Shown piece after piece: positions 45,849 through 58,653 of a stretch of 64,000 nt of DNA. Source of the DNA: Epiperipatus broadwayi. Its lineage: Eukaryota; Onychophora; Udeonychophora; Euonychophora; Peripatidae. The translations under genes and the position numbers were made by a program. Numbering within the stretch: position 1 is the first letter of the stretch; each line of letters starts with the position of its first letter. The notes beneath the pieces were generated by a model that worked only from the letters and a program-made list of their open reading frames with translations, was not told the origin of the DNA and searched no databases. Location: positions 126,001 to 190,000 of the forward strand of contig JAQFVV010000443.1 in NCBI GenBank assembly GCA_028023455.1, written 5' to 3'.

Positions 45849-48800
45849 TAATTATGAATATTTATCATAGTAATACTGTAATCTAGTAAATAAAGCCAAT
45901 ACCTGTAATTTTATCTTAAGTAAAAAGTAGCAAAACCTAATCATTTAATTTATAGACTGTTGGTTTTTAATCTATGACACACTGTAATTAGCTACAATTT
46001 AGTGATACACATCTTATATTTTTAACAGCAATTTTTATCTATTTGAACTTTTAATCTATTCAAAATACGTTATTTGATGCTTCTGCCAGTTTTGGAAGTT
46101 TTTTTTTTTTTTTTAACAACTTAAAATCAATATTTTTTTTAAAATTACATTTGCTCTTCATATATATATATAAAGTATAAAAACAATAGTAAATTTCACC
46201 ATACACTAGTGCCAAAGATTTAGATACATTGCTCTCAGGTTCAAGGTCTCACTGAAGGTTGTAAGCTTGAAATTAGTCTGCAGATATTGGATGAGTAGGG
46301 ACTTTGATGCACAAATCTTCTATAATTCGTTAATTAGTATGGCTTACACTGGGTGGCACTATTGTATGGCGAAAGTTGTTACTGTTTTTCACATTTTGCA
46401 AACAATGATGGTTTATGTAGTGTTTTAGTGGTTTAAATTTATTATTTTGATGTTATATATACAATTCGAATACAAACCCAAATTGTTACCAGAATTATTG
46501 AATTTGAATCATTGGATGTCCATTTGGAAACATTGGCCTAAAATCCAAAATGGCTACTGTTTGATAAAAATGAGAATTTTTGAAAGCCCAATATCTCTGC
46601 TATTACTGAACAAAACTTAAAATTTCAGAATTGACATAATTTTTTTTTTAAAAGTGGCACTATGAAGTAACAATCTTTTTTTTTCCCAAAGGAGTACCTT
46701 CACTGGAATTTCTCATTATATTATACTTTTCATATTTTTTTAAATCAATGTTCATTGTCTTTAGTAGTTTTAATTGGGTAGTTATTTTCTTCAGGATTAT
46801 AAATGTCAATATATTTATTTTTAAGAAATATAACTTTCTAACAAATTTTTTTATATACTTATGTTTTTAAATCAACAAATATATAAATTTACCTGTATAT
46901 ACATAAACATGCATCTATATATGCATATAGATATAAGGTTAAAATTTTAATAACCTAATAGTTTTCTTATATTCCAATTTTATATTCTAAAAGTTCTAGT
47001 ATGAATTTGTATATCAAACAATTTTTTTACTCGTGAACAAATAAACATATTGCAATGGGCAGCCTGCACTATGACTCTTGATACACAAACTCTTACCAGA
47101 TGACACTTGTGGATTAATATCTTGAATCTCTCAAAAGCTTTTACATATTCTATCTGTGAAATATGAAATTTATCTGGCAGATGTCTTAATTCTGGTGCTT
47201 CATAGAGTCTTTCTCTCTATGAATATATATATATGTTAATGCCTATTAGATCAGGAGAAACTCGAGACTCCCTTTATAACTAATTATACTCTTAATTTTC
47301 CTATCAATACTCAAATAAATACAACTGAAATGCTAATAGTAAATTAATTATTAATAATTATATCAAATAACATTTCTATAACCCCATAATTAAGGAGACA
47401 ATTTAATTATTATTTTTTATGTCAATAAACTAATAAATGTAATGACTTTTATAATGTAACCTCACAAACTAAAACAAAATGATTCCAAATTTTTATATGA
47501 TATGACAAAGTATTTAACTATCTTGCTATAACAACTATATATTTAGCATTTAAATGAATTTCATTATCATAGATGACCCTATTGTATATAATATGAGAGT
47601 ATGACTTATCTGTTCCTTAACTCTTTGTAATATTACAATTTGAATATTTCTTGTGAACATGAAGGTATATAATATTTCTTAGTTTATTAATTGATTCATG
47701 TACATTCAAACAAATTGAATCTTTAGACAGATTTAAACTCAGTGACATAATACATGCAGAGTTGTGAACTATTCATGTAAGCATTTTATCATATGTGTTA
47801 GATGCAGTAATGTATTAATTTTCACTATCAATAATCTGTAATAATTCACTTGGTTCTCCATAAAGAAATAAAGATAAGATGTGTGGAGAAAATACATTTA
47901 TATAAATCCAAACATTAACAAATATAATCAGATGTTATTTAAATTCTTGTTGTCAGTATATCACAACAATGATATATATCTTTTAATAAATCTGTTTGCA
48001 GTTCAGGTGAATGCATAAACAACTAAGCCCAGAAAATCATTATTATATCAATGCAAAATATAATAAATAGCAAACATATCATATTCCTTTTTTTCTCCAC
48101 GGAATATATTAATAATACAAATTGTTATTTTAAGTATATGAGAAGGAATACTACATTGTATATATAAAGGTGTAATATATTTAACAACCAACAGAATTCT
48201 TATTTTAAATCTTTAATAATTTAAGATATTCATGTCTAATGTTAATATTGATTGTATGTGAAAATAATAGTAAATATGCACACATCTCCTGTTCAACATC
48301 TATAAATAACAGATAAATCCACACACTTGAATTACTTAATCACATTTTTATAACAAACTTTCATAAAGTTATAGAAAATCCATTAATTTCTATAAGAAAA
48401 AAGTTCAAATAATTATTTAAGTTCAGATAATTTGTATTAACATTCTTAACTTGCCCACTTTCATGTATCTGTCCTGCTATGCATTTATGTAAGGTTATTA
48501 CTATATTTAAAGTAGAATGATAAATGGTTTCAAGCTCAAATTCTGTTACCTTTCATTAATCTATTCTTTCAATGTCATTAATTGTAAATAAACATACATG
48601 ATTTCAATATCTAAGCTTAATATTTATTTGCTTATTTTTTTTTGAAACTTTAACTTAAAAATATAAATTATTAGCTCATTACTCAAAAATACATATATAT
48701 ACACAATGGATTTATACACTAAAAGATCATCTGTAATTTTAAACAGTTTTTATCAAAGTTTAAAATTTGCGAATAACTTAATTATAAATGAGGATTCTGA

Positions 48801-49777
48801 TATGACATTCAACGTGAATCTTCCCCTACTTCATATTTTCAGAGCTTCAATAGACATTTTCTAGGTAATTGAAGATGGAATCTTTATTTTCTTGATTTTT
48901 TTTTTTTTTTTGAAATGTAATCCTTTTAATATCCAATTGAATTTGGGGCATTTCATGGTCAGACTATTATGCTAAGACATTTTAAAGACACTGTTTGAAA
49001 TTGGTATTCTGACCAAGGAGACACCTAGATTAATCTGCCATCATTATAGAATTTCCAAGTGAATTACTTTTCTTTCTATAGACTTGTGAAGTATTTTATG
49101 ATTATTTTGATTTTAAAATAATGTCCAATCTAAAAAGACATTAGGAATTAAGTCATCTTTTGTTATATGTTTTATAATTTTTTCTAAATATTAATTATTA
49201 AACGTAAAATTATCTTAACATATTTCTAGGAATCCTTACTATATATGTATATATTTTTATTACATGTATGAGTAAATTGTGAATATTGTATATATACTTC
49301 ACATGACATATATTTATTTGTTAATAAGTTATTAGCTTTCTAAAGTTTGTGCTTTTTCATTTATTTTATTTAAATAGCCTTAACTATCCCTTGCTTTGCC
49401 TAGCTTATCATTGAAGAATGAATTCCTTATGCTGTAATAAACCCTACTTTTCTATAATTCTTATGAAATGATTAATGAATATCATCACATAAAATGAGTA
49501 TATCATTTCAATATATATGTTCCCAAATAGTATTTCTTTTGTAAACATAATATTTTTATAGTTTCCATTATAAAATGTAAAAAAAAAATATGGGAAAATG
49601 TGATATGCATATCAGTTGTGCATTTTGTGATGTATGAACATGTATTGTTGAGCTTAATTTTCCTTTTTTAAAAAAATTTGCCATTGACCATTTTTGACAA
49701 ACAAAAGCTTTTTTTAAATTTTTACAATAAAATTAATGTTTAAATTTGTCTATAAATTTTTAAAGTTTATTAATTTA
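45849..49777. other. Intron stretch, no gene recognised
   Basis: A/T-rich with (TA)n tracts near 46162 and 47227. A patch at 46200-46640 is slightly G/C-richer (GGTTCAAGGTCTCACTGAAGG; GGCCTAAAATCCAAAATGGC) and may be the remains of a DNA element, but I found no inverted ends. Nothing else stands out. Confidence 0.4.
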
Positions 49778-49925
49778 ATTACGATGGCAGACAAAAATCC
49801 ATAATCTACATAAAAAAGTGGAGGGAGAGGGGAAGGGATTAATGATTTTATTTTATAAGATTTAAAATTGTTATATATGATGTATCCAAAAGGTACTTAC
49901 ATAATTTTGTCTGCCATTGTAATTC
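49778..49925. mobile_element. Short MITE, ~148 bp
   Basis: Terminal inverted repeats of about 25 bp: AATTACGATGGCAGACAAAA on the left and, inverted, AATTACAATGGCAGACAAAA on the right. The interior has a G-rich patch (GTGGAGGGAGAGGGGAAGGG). Flanks are A/T-rich, so a duplication cannot be fixed. Superfamily not assigned. Confidence 0.75.
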
Positions 49926-52365
49926 TGTTCCTATGACTTCAATAAAAATAAATTAGTAAATGTTAGAAATTGGCTATATGTATGTTTTAATTTAACTCAA
50001 CAGCTGAAAAAAGATAAAATTTCATGTATTAGTTTAATTCTACAAAAAATTTAATCTTTGTAATTGGCTTCTAATATTGGCACAGGAAAGTGGCAGCATA
50101 TGCTTCAACTTACATGGTCAACGGGAAAATATGAAAGCACCATATGCTCATATTCTGTATCATAGCTAATGAATTGTAAAATATCTTTGTTACTAAAACA
50201 TAATGACAATGAATTACATTGTGCAAATTAAACCCATTAATATTAGAGGCTATATCAACTATAAATCATCTGGGATTATAATTTATACAAGTTTGAATCT
50301 GATAAAAAAGGTAATTGATAAATATATTACTGATATAACAGATAAAGGATGTAACAAATTGCCTAAACATAATTGATTCTATAAATGGAATGGTAATAAA
50401 TTTGATATTCCTTCTTATATACATTATTTCACCAAACGTGAAGAAATTATTTTAAAAAGTCATAAAGTTTTCATTCACAGGCTACAATAAACTATTTAAT
50501 CAAAAATAGTAAAAATAAAATTGAACCCAGAGAATGTCCACTCATATTTTATGTAATTAAATGTCAGGAACTTAAATTGCTTTTATATCTGCTATGGCAA
50601 ATCAAGAATGAACATTAATGAAAGATTAATGAACATTAATGAAAGATTAAAGCATCATATATTTATAATAAAGCTAAAATATATCTTAAAATATCAGTAT
50701 TTTTAGAACATGAAAAAATATTTTTATATTTTTGATCTTGAAGTAGTACAGATAAGTTTATAGTAGACAATGAAAAGAAATATAAATATGGGTTAATTCC
50801 TTAATATTGTACATTGAATAATGTTCATTTGAATTCAGTTTGAATCCTGCACAGTTAAATGTGTAATTTTATATTTCCAGTTATTGCTTTGTATTATGAT
50901 ATTTGCCTTTGATGTTAGTACTCAATCCTGACATTGCATTATGGGTGTATTTAATATTTTCACTAGTTTTTTTTAGTATACAGTATTAATATTTTGAATT
51001 GATATCGTAGATAAGCTTTTGATAAATTTTCAATTAACACGAGATCTGATTTACATAAAATTCAACTTGATGCAAAAAATGGAATGAATTATATAGAATA
51101 TTGCTATATATAAATATACATTCATATTTATATAAGAAATATATGCTATCCTATTGAATTTTAACTTAAAATCTTTTTTTTCTTATATATTTTTATTTCA
51201 ATTAATTTTGATTTATATACGTATATTTATTGGTATAATTAAAAGAAATGTATCAGTTGCTGAAAGCTAAATTAGTCGAATGTAATTAACCAAATACACA
51301 AATTCAAAATTCATTAACTATGGTTTCCCTGTCAAGGCAGAATTATCAAGTATAAACAATAACAAGACAACATATGTGCTATACTAATTTTCTGTAATTC
51401 AAACTATAAAACCAATTACCTTTAATATTAAAAGAAATTTAAACTAATAGCTTCAGACTCATAATATTTTATTAACAGAGATTCTCTTTTCATTCTTGTC
51501 AAATAAGATCACATTAGCGTACTTGAACAAACTCTTATATTTTTTTACATGAGTATATAATGGAAAACTAAGATATATTCTTTACTCTTATAATCTTTAT
51601 TTTTGTGATCTTTCATTTAAACCCGAACTACTTTTACCTATGCAAAAACAAAGAATATTATATATATAACTCTATAAATTATTTAAAATGATAGTTCATA
51701 AAAATAAACAATAAATATATTAATTTTACATTATACGTTTAAGAGAAAAAATAAAAACCAGAATATAACTCGTTTTTTTTTTTGACTATCACAAATTTAT
51801 ATATATATAAATTAAAAAAAAAAAATGTGAGAAATATAATTGATATTTATGGCAAATAAAAATTGGTAATATAAAATGAAGAAAACATTGTTTTTGAATT
51901 CTTTTATATTATAAAAATTTAATTACTAACATATAGATAAAATAATATTAAATATATAATGTAAAACTATTGAGCAAAATTCTGAAATTTAAAATAACTA
52001 GCAAGCAGATAAAATAGAATGAAATGTCAGTAATAATGAACTTTAAAAAAAAAAAAAAAGTTGCAAAATTTAAATAAAATAATTAAATGTTACTTTTAAT
52101 AAATGGAATTATAAATCAATACATTTAATATTAATAAATTATAATTAAAAGGGGTAAATAAAAAAATTAATAGTAATAGTAAATTGATAATTAATGTTTT
52201 ATTTGTATTGGATAAATCAACATTGAATAGTGAAATAGGTAAGGAAAAAAATTATTACATCAATAATTGAAATTAAATATGATATATGTGTATAAGCACA
52301 TTAAAAACTTTTTTTTTTCCAAACATTTTCTTTTAATATTATTTCTATCATAAAAGGACTCCTTC
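49926..52365. other. Intron stretch, no gene recognised
   Basis: Contains a 21-bp tandem doublet at 50607-50648 (AATGAACATTAATGAAAGATT twice, one shared base apart). The plus strand near 50390-50490 reads KFDIPSYIHYFTKREEIIL, which looks once-coding but cannot be assigned. The rest is A/T-rich with long A and T runs. Confidence 0.35.
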
Positions 52366-52660
52366 CAATTTTAATTCTATGATTGGTTTCATCCATTGAT
52401 AAGCTGAATAAAGTATGGTTCTTCTGTGAAAATCAACTTTTGCAATATTTAGTATCTAGCTTTATTTACATAAATGACTACATGTGCAATATCTACATAG
52501 TTACAAATATTTGTCATGTGGTTTTATTCTTTTCACATTCCATTTTAAATTATTTTCTGGTACTTTCTCCTTCATAGATTTAATTGCATGTCTATTTAAA
52601 AGATTTGATAATTTAAAAGACATAGTTGTTATTTTTTGCTTTGTTGTTCTTCACGAATTT
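52366..52660 (-). pseudogene. RTE-family LINE scrap, heavily deleted
   Basis: Two patches match the minus-strand RTE copies. CCAATTTTAATTCTATGATT near 52366-52390 corresponds to the thumb region near 24180. CTCCTTCATAGATTTAATTG with CATGTCT and AAAAGACATAGTTGTT near 52568-52630 corresponds to the RT N-terminal region near 25090 and 11880. The sequence between is shrunken. The plus-strand frames across it are shadows. This is a third, older copy of the family in the window. Confidence 0.5.
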
Positions 52661-52807
52661 ATGATAAACAAATTCAAAGCAGACATTTTAGAATTTAAAG
52701 TTAGAATAGATTGAGGATAAAAAGTTAACATTAATTACATATGTATCTATTTATTTAAATGCATATATATATATATATGTGTGTGTGTAATTAAAATAAA
52801 AAAGGCT

Positions 52808-52867
52808 AACTTTTCTTTGGGATATTCAGTTGTTTCAAACTTTTCTTTGGGATATTCAGTTATTTCA
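52808..52867 (+). repeat. 30-bp tandem doublet
   Basis: Two adjacent copies of a 30-bp unit beginning AACTTTTCTTTGGGATATTC, differing at one position. It follows a short (TA)n(GT)n tract near 52764-52788. Confidence 0.9.
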
Positions 52868-53031
52868 ATTCTAACTCACTTGATAAATGGGGATTTTCTA
52901 TGAAATGCATGTATAGGGTGAGATTAGTTTGAGAAATTTTATATTGAGGAATGTGTCACCAATCTGAAACATTTGATTGTTGTAGCTATGTATATATATA
53001 TGAATGCAAGTAGAAGATTTATATTATTTTC

Positions 53032-53550
53032 TAATAACGTGAAAGATTGAAACCTTTGACAGATGCTCCTTAAAAATGCTTAAATGACAACCAATCTGAT
53101 AGTAATAATGACTGCACAAGGAACTCTCAATTCAAAACACAAGTCAGAGATTTACGAGAAAAAGATGAAACCCACCTTTTTCTCTACTTAAATTTATATA
53201 TAAATAAGCCAGACTAGCATTTTGAACTAAGAGCGTGAAGCTTTAAACACTTTCACATTTAATTCACTATATATTGTATATAAATAAACAACATTGTTTA
53301 TTTATATACAATATTTAGTGAATTAAATATGAAGGTGTAAAGCTTCACGCTCTTAGTTCAAAATGTTTGAGTCTGGCTTATATATAAATTTAAGTAGAGA
53401 AGAAGGTGGGTTCTATCTTTTTCTCATAAAATCTCTGACTTGTGTTTTGAATTGAGAGTTCCTTGTTCATTCATTATTACTATCTGACTGGCTGTCATTT
53501 AAGCATTTTTAAGGCACATCTGTCAAAGGTTTCAGCTTTTCACGTTATTA
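53032..53550. mobile_element. 519-bp near-perfect palindrome (foldback MITE)
   Basis: Two arms of about 258 bp are inverted copies around a centre at 53292/53293 (TAAATAAACAA, CA, TTGTTTATTTA) with essentially no loop. Ends read TAATAACGTGAAA on the left and CACGTTATTATA on the right, so a TA duplication around ATAACGTG-type ends is plausible. Blocks such as AAGAGCGTGAAGCTTTAAA, GACTTGTGTTTTGAATT and AACCTTTGACAGATG are mirrored with few mismatches. No coding frame. The high arm identity implies recent insertion or arm-to-arm gene conversion. It should form a very long hairpin as RNA. Confidence 0.9.
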
Positions 53551-54254
53551 TACCATCTGCTTTCGCTTAATAAATAAATATATTTACATTATTTTTTAAT
53601 AAAACTAGAATTTTTATGTGAAGGTAGGTGGGGGATGTCTTGATATCTTTCCTGATAATAATTTTATTGTTATGAAGCTACTAAATAGAAATTCGATAAA
53701 TAAATCTTATTTTAGCTAATATATTGGATTTCATTGCTGGATTTTTTTTGAGGGGTGGGAGTGGTTTTATTTGTGTGCCAGAATATATTTGCCTTATAAA
53801 AATTAGGTATGTACTTAATTAATATATTGTTCACATTTTTAAATTTATTTTTATTAATGTACATGATCAAAGTTTGTTTTAATTATATGATGAATGATTT
53901 TTTTTCTTAGCTTGAATTTTGCTATTTTTTTTTTTTACAAGAAACATTATTACATTCATCTCAATATTCTATTTAAGTTTATAAAAGTGTATATATTTAG
54001 AAAGATCATCATAATGAATAGTTATTTGTTTAACTAATGGGTATAAATTGATGATTGTTAAATTAACTTTTTGCATAGTCATTATATAATGAAATTTATA
54101 TAGAAATACAAGTCTTTATGTAATTTTTTTCTTTTTTAGACATTTGCAATATGAGTGATATAATATTATTTTTTGTCATTGTTTTCAATATTTAAGTTTA
54201 AAGTAATACTGATAATTAATATAAAAATATAATTAAATCATCATCATTACCAGT
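53551..54254. other. Intron stretch, no feature
   Basis: A/T-rich sequence between the palindrome and the LINE fossil, with a G-rich patch near 53625-53638. Nothing recognised. Confidence 0.5.
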
Positions 54255-56130
54255 AATTTGCAGGGAAATATGGACAGTCCAACGCCAGGATAAGACAAAA
54301 CATTAAGAATATTAGACTAGAGATGAGTTTTGTGATGATAATACAATCCAATCTCCGAAACACAACTATGTTCACATATTGAACATGCTACTCCATTATG
54401 CTTAATTGATATTTTGTGATACTTTTAATTTATTGCAGAAAAGTTTTCTTTGTAAAATATTTCAATATATCTAATTGTAATTTTCCAATGTGCAGGAGAA
54501 CCACAATATTCACAACATTTTGTTCCAAGCCTCGCAAATATAGCTAATATTTTGTTGATAAACTTTGATTAGAATAGAATATTTATTGTTTTTTGAACTG
54601 CAAGTATACAGTAACTTTTCAACATGAATATATATCTAAGACCATTTTTATATGTATATTATGCCTATATAAATTAAGACTTGTCATTCATTCATTCACT
54701 GAGAAAAAAAAAAGGACTTACTGTACTATATTTTTATTTTTTAAATAAAATGAATAGGAAAATGTCTTTCATCACAGTTAAATATACACTTTGGGCATTT
54801 TTTTTTTTTAGTAATTTTTTCGTTATATCCTGAATATAATAGTTTTGTTATCAAGAAATTACCATCTAAGTATTTTGACGTTTTTAAGTCAATATCAATT
54901 TTTATGTTATTAAATTTTGTAAAATTTTTAGCATTATGCTTAGAAAACATCTTACTGTATGAAATACTGCACATCAAATTCATAAAGGTAATAAAGAATG
55001 AAATATTTGTGGTTTTGACATAAATCAAAGAAATTTTATTAACATCATGATCATGTATGGTGGTCCGAGAAGAAAAAATGGCTAATCGCTTATCGTAAAA
55101 TGGATTTTAAGGTTGTTTTTTTTTTTCCCTGAAGGTTTGTAATGATGGTATTTTAGATGTGATAAGATGTACTATTATTTTTAAACTCAACATTTAATGA
55201 TAGATGATGAAAATAGTCCAATATATCACTTTTTTTTCACTTTTTTTTTTGGATAACATAATTGGAAATCGTGTATGTTGATAATGTAGTTTGTGCTTTA
55301 TTGTATTCTATACATTGCCATATCTTAATGAAAACAATCAATAGTGCACTTTAGAGTGTCAGATCATCTTTATAAATGAAATCTATCTCAGTTGGAAGCC
55401 ATGCACATTTTGAGCAAATCTTGTATTGTTCATTCATTTCATGACTGTTTCAATGAAAATGTGATTTTTACAATAATGAATTGTAACCTATTGATTGATC
55501 TTATGGTCTTTTACATTGTATTTTAAAAATTTTATGAAGCATTCTTTAAAGGAAACTTCTGTAATGGTTTTTATATTGCTTTGATAATATGTCCTGCAAT
55601 AAATTAGAAAAATAATTGCTCTCTATATTGCTAATTTATATGCAGTAATCATTTCTTTATGATGAAATACCTTATATTTTAGTTGTTAGAAGCAGCAACT
55701 CTGTATTGGAATGTGCTGCACCTCATTATCTAAGTTCACTTTTTTTTTACTTAAAATGCCATCAGAATATTTAAATTGTCTTCCATTCTCAAGTTGATAA
55801 CCTCCAAGTAAAAGTTTCTCAATATGTTGTATTTAAAACATTAAACACATTTTGTAAATCACCTTTTGAATTAGCAAAAGTAGCATGCATATCAATCTAG
55901 AATCCAAAAAAGATGAAGTTTTTGTTTTGTTTTTAATTGATGAAAATTGAAAATTCTACCATCGGACTGTATTGCTTTTTAGTTTCTTGTTTCTTTAAGC
56001 TCCCTATAAACAGTTGAAAGGCCACAGGCATAAAAATTGAAAATAATGCTGTAGAAAATCCACAATTGTTTTACACCTGTTTTCATTTCAAATGTTTCAG
56101 ATTTTCTGCCTGTAGTATTAATATTTTCTC
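54255..56130 (-). pseudogene. LINE RT and C-terminal zinc-finger fossil
   Basis: Read on the minus strand. Near 55990-55930, SDGRIFNFHQLKTKQK resembles the DG.LFNL.RL..KTK block before the RT catalytic box. Near 55900-55830, DMHATFANSKGDLQNVFNV stands where YADD-A-FVA...DLQ is expected, and the catalytic Asp pair is gone. Near 55780-55690, FKYSDGILSKKKVNLDNEVQ matches FKYLGS.....L..EVQ. At the 3' end, 54540-54330, a CCEYCGSPAHW patch is followed by CSICEHSCVSEIGLYYHHKTH, a perfect C2H2 spacing (C-x2-C-x12-H-x3-H) of the C-terminal finger found in such LINEs. Frames are broken throughout. The minus frame 54741-55028 (with CPKCIFNCDERHF) lies in the degraded middle. Limits are approximate. Confidence 0.6.
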
Positions 56131-57056
56131 CCAGGTTAATTTTAAGAAAATAAAGCTGATTCCAATGTTAATACCATTTGTCTTAGCAACCCATAAAATT
56201 TTTTTGATATATGCATAGATATGTGCAAATTTAACAAAATTTTAAAAATAGAATTGCAAATAAAATATAATTCCAGGAAGATTTTTACTTGTTGCTAATA
56301 TGATGTATGATATTTGGAGATGCTGAAAATATAATAAAAATGGTCTTTATGAAAGAAGAAAACAGATCTGAATAATCAAATTTTTAAAGATATTTATGCT
56401 TTTATAACATGCATCCATTTTCATAGCTATTGGTAATTATATCTTTTTAAAAAACAATAAATAGTAACACTTAAAAACATTCTGGGATAATATTTGGATT
56501 AAAACCTAATCAGTTCTAATATTTTGCATATATTGAAAACAGAAGCTTGTTTGAGAAATTATGTCAGTTTTTCTACAATTTTGGATAATCAGATATATCC
56601 AGAAGGCATTATTTGTTAACTGATCTTTTAGTTCTAATTTTTATTATTTTCAAAAAATATGTATAAATGTTAATATATACATATTACAATTTAATGTTTT
56701 AACTGGCATTATAGATGGTAAATATTTTGATAAATGGAAATGTCATTTTTAATACAAATCTTGTTAGTGTTTTTATCAGAAAATTTAATTAATTTGTTCT
56801 CATCAAAATATGGGGAAACTGGTTTATTAATAATATTTTTTTGCCTTGATTACTGACTGCTCTTCAGGAAGAGATTGAGTCAATACATTAATTCTAGTGA
56901 GAGTTTTGGTTTCGAGTAAACAGTTGACTATATATATATATATATAAATTTATCCATTTGTAGAAGTCATTTATATTAAAGTTAATAAGCTTAAATATGA
57001 TAATAAATTATTACATAATTGTTGTTTTTACGATTTTTTCTTAACATTATTTATAG
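56131..57056. other. End of cyclin T intron 1
   Basis: A/T-rich, with a (TA)n tract near 56932-56946. The acceptor before exon 2 is ATTATTTATAG, a weak pyrimidine tract for a canonical 3' splice site. No other feature. Confidence 0.5.
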
Positions 57057-57138
57057 GACCCAGCTATGTATCAACACTGCAATTGTGTATATGCATCGTT
57101 TTTATATGTTTCATTCTTTTACCAAGTTTCATAGGAAT
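57057..57138 (+). CDS. CCNT1: Cyclin T, coding exon 2 (cyclin box)
   Basis: An 82-bp exon. Its first G completes Val49 from exon 1. It then encodes TQLC, INTAIVYMHRFYM and FHSFTKFHRN, the first part of the cyclin box that packs against CDK9. INTAIVYMHRFYM is identical to the vertebrate segment as I remember it, and the FHRN ending resembles insect CycT. The acceptor is TTATAG|G and the donor AAT|GTAAGT, a full consensus. The exon leaves in phase 0. No ATG-initiated frame of useful length covers it, so it would be missed by ORF calling. Assignment is strong because exons 1, 2 and 3 join in frame to give a continuous cyclin T. Confidence 0.93.
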
Positions 57139-57801
57139 GTAAGTACTTAGTAAAATATACATATTTATTTATCCTCTGACAATTATGAAAGAGATGATTC
57201 TCCGTGTGTATATACTTATATAGATAAGTATGCATGTATTTTACGATACATAAAATATTTGCATACTCTAGTATATATTTAGATATGGACAGACTGAAAA
57301 GCAGTTTTTATTTTATTTTTGGGATTTGATTAATATTATAGACTTAAATTTTAAATATGTTTAGACTATTCCTTATATTTTAATAAAATCTTATTTTATA
57401 TAAACTTCTAAAATCTTATTTATTAGGGGTTTGTGAGCTACCATGAAATATATTATCATAGATTTTTAGAAACTATATTTTTTATCACTTGAGTCATAGT
57501 TACATAGAAAATATTTTGTCTTGATCTGTAGTTTGAAAATTAAAATGTACTTTTATAAGAAAATAAATAAAAAATAATGGTTTTTAGCAGTATTCCAGAC
57601 TTTATCTTTTTAAAGGTTACTGAAGCATTTTCCATTAAATTATTAGAATCTACAATTATTTTCAAGCCAAACATTTTGCTCTTTTATACTTTATCAAATC
57701 CATTACTTTTCCAAATTATTTAGCATCATAACTCTTTAAAGTGCAAATATTGTTATCTCTATACAAATTTGGATTTACACATTATTATTTTTCTGGGTAC
57801 T

Positions 57802-58653
57802 AGTATCATCGACGGTACAGAACGCTGGATGGCACTGTTGCTAGCCCCAAACAGTTAAATATATCGTTTACGAGGCTGTAGTGTGTTATGCTAATTTCTC
57901 GCAATTTGCACTTGGCTAATGCGTCCTGTTCTTACTCTCCAAATGATCGGTATTGAGCTTGCACTATTGTATAATTTGAGGATGTGTAGATTTTAAGTCA
58001 ACATAATATTTGAAATGTTATTGAAAAAATTATATTACATACTGATATTATTTTAATTTTTGTCTATAAATACATTTCTTCAAATTAATGCGTATACTAA
58101 CAGAAATGCCTAAAGTGGCAAATTACATTTTAAAAAAAAGCCATCAAGTAGACAGCGATTGTTAGTTTTTGTAAATAAAAAAATTTCTTCAAATTAATGT
58201 GTATACTACCAGAAATGCCTAAAGTGGTTTGCAGTAGAAGAAGCAAACAGCCTTACTACTGATATTGTTTTATTGTTGAATTTTCGTCTAAAAAGTTGTT
58301 GGATTCTAAACAATGTTAAAAAAAAAGAAATTTTTTTTTAACAAGAATGCCTAAAGTTTTGTCTCTAAATAAATTTCTTCAAATTAATGCATATACTAAC
58401 ACAAATGCCTAAACTGGCAAATTACATTTTAAAAAAAAGCCGCCAAGTAGACGGCTATTGTTTTTGTAAATAAAAATATTTCTTCAAATGAATGCATATA
58501 CTTGTTGGATTATTTATCTTAATTAAGAAAAAAGACATTTACTTATTAAAAAAGGTCAGTTTATTATTAAAAGGTCACAGCCGAGTAAAGTTATATTTAA
58601 CTGTTCTTGTGTAGCAACAGCACCATCCAGCGCCCTGTGCCGTCGATGATACT
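57802..58653. mobile_element. 852-bp inverted-repeat element with internal direct repeats
   Basis: Ends are inverted copies: AGTATCATCGACGG, then GCTGGATGG and CTGTTGCTA, then AACAGTTAAATATA, about 80 bp per arm with moderate mismatches. The ends are G/C-richer than the surroundings. Inside, a unit with ATTTCTTCAAATTAATG, ATACTAACAGAAATGCCTAA and AAAAAAAGCCATCAAGTAGA recurs in full or in part starting near 58073, 58185, 58369 and 58472. The flanks show TAC on both sides (57798-57800 and 58655-58657) if the ends are taken as TAGTATC / GATACTG. No transposase frame. It could be a foldback or a non-autonomous DNA transposon; the superfamily is not assigned. Confidence 0.8.

Larger units (their letters stand above)
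19702..57056 (+). other. CCNT1: Cyclin T intron 1 (~37.4 kb)
   Basis: Bounded by the donor GTATCC at 19702 and the acceptor TTATTTATAG ending at 57056, with phase-2 codon continuity across the junction. It holds most of the mobile elements in the window: an LTR shell, one full-length RTE copy, LINE fossils on both strands, a hAT element and many MITEs. I found no further cyclin T coding sequence inside, which agrees with exons 1 and 2 joining without a missing protein segment. The length is unusual for one intron and looks driven by transposon accumulation. Confidence 0.85.

Noticed and set aside
50390-50660. Possible Penelope/GIY-YIG-like remnant (GKSRMNINERLKHH)
   Set aside because: The resemblance to a GIY-YIG tail is short, spans a 21-bp duplication, and no RT or GIY-YIG core is visible.
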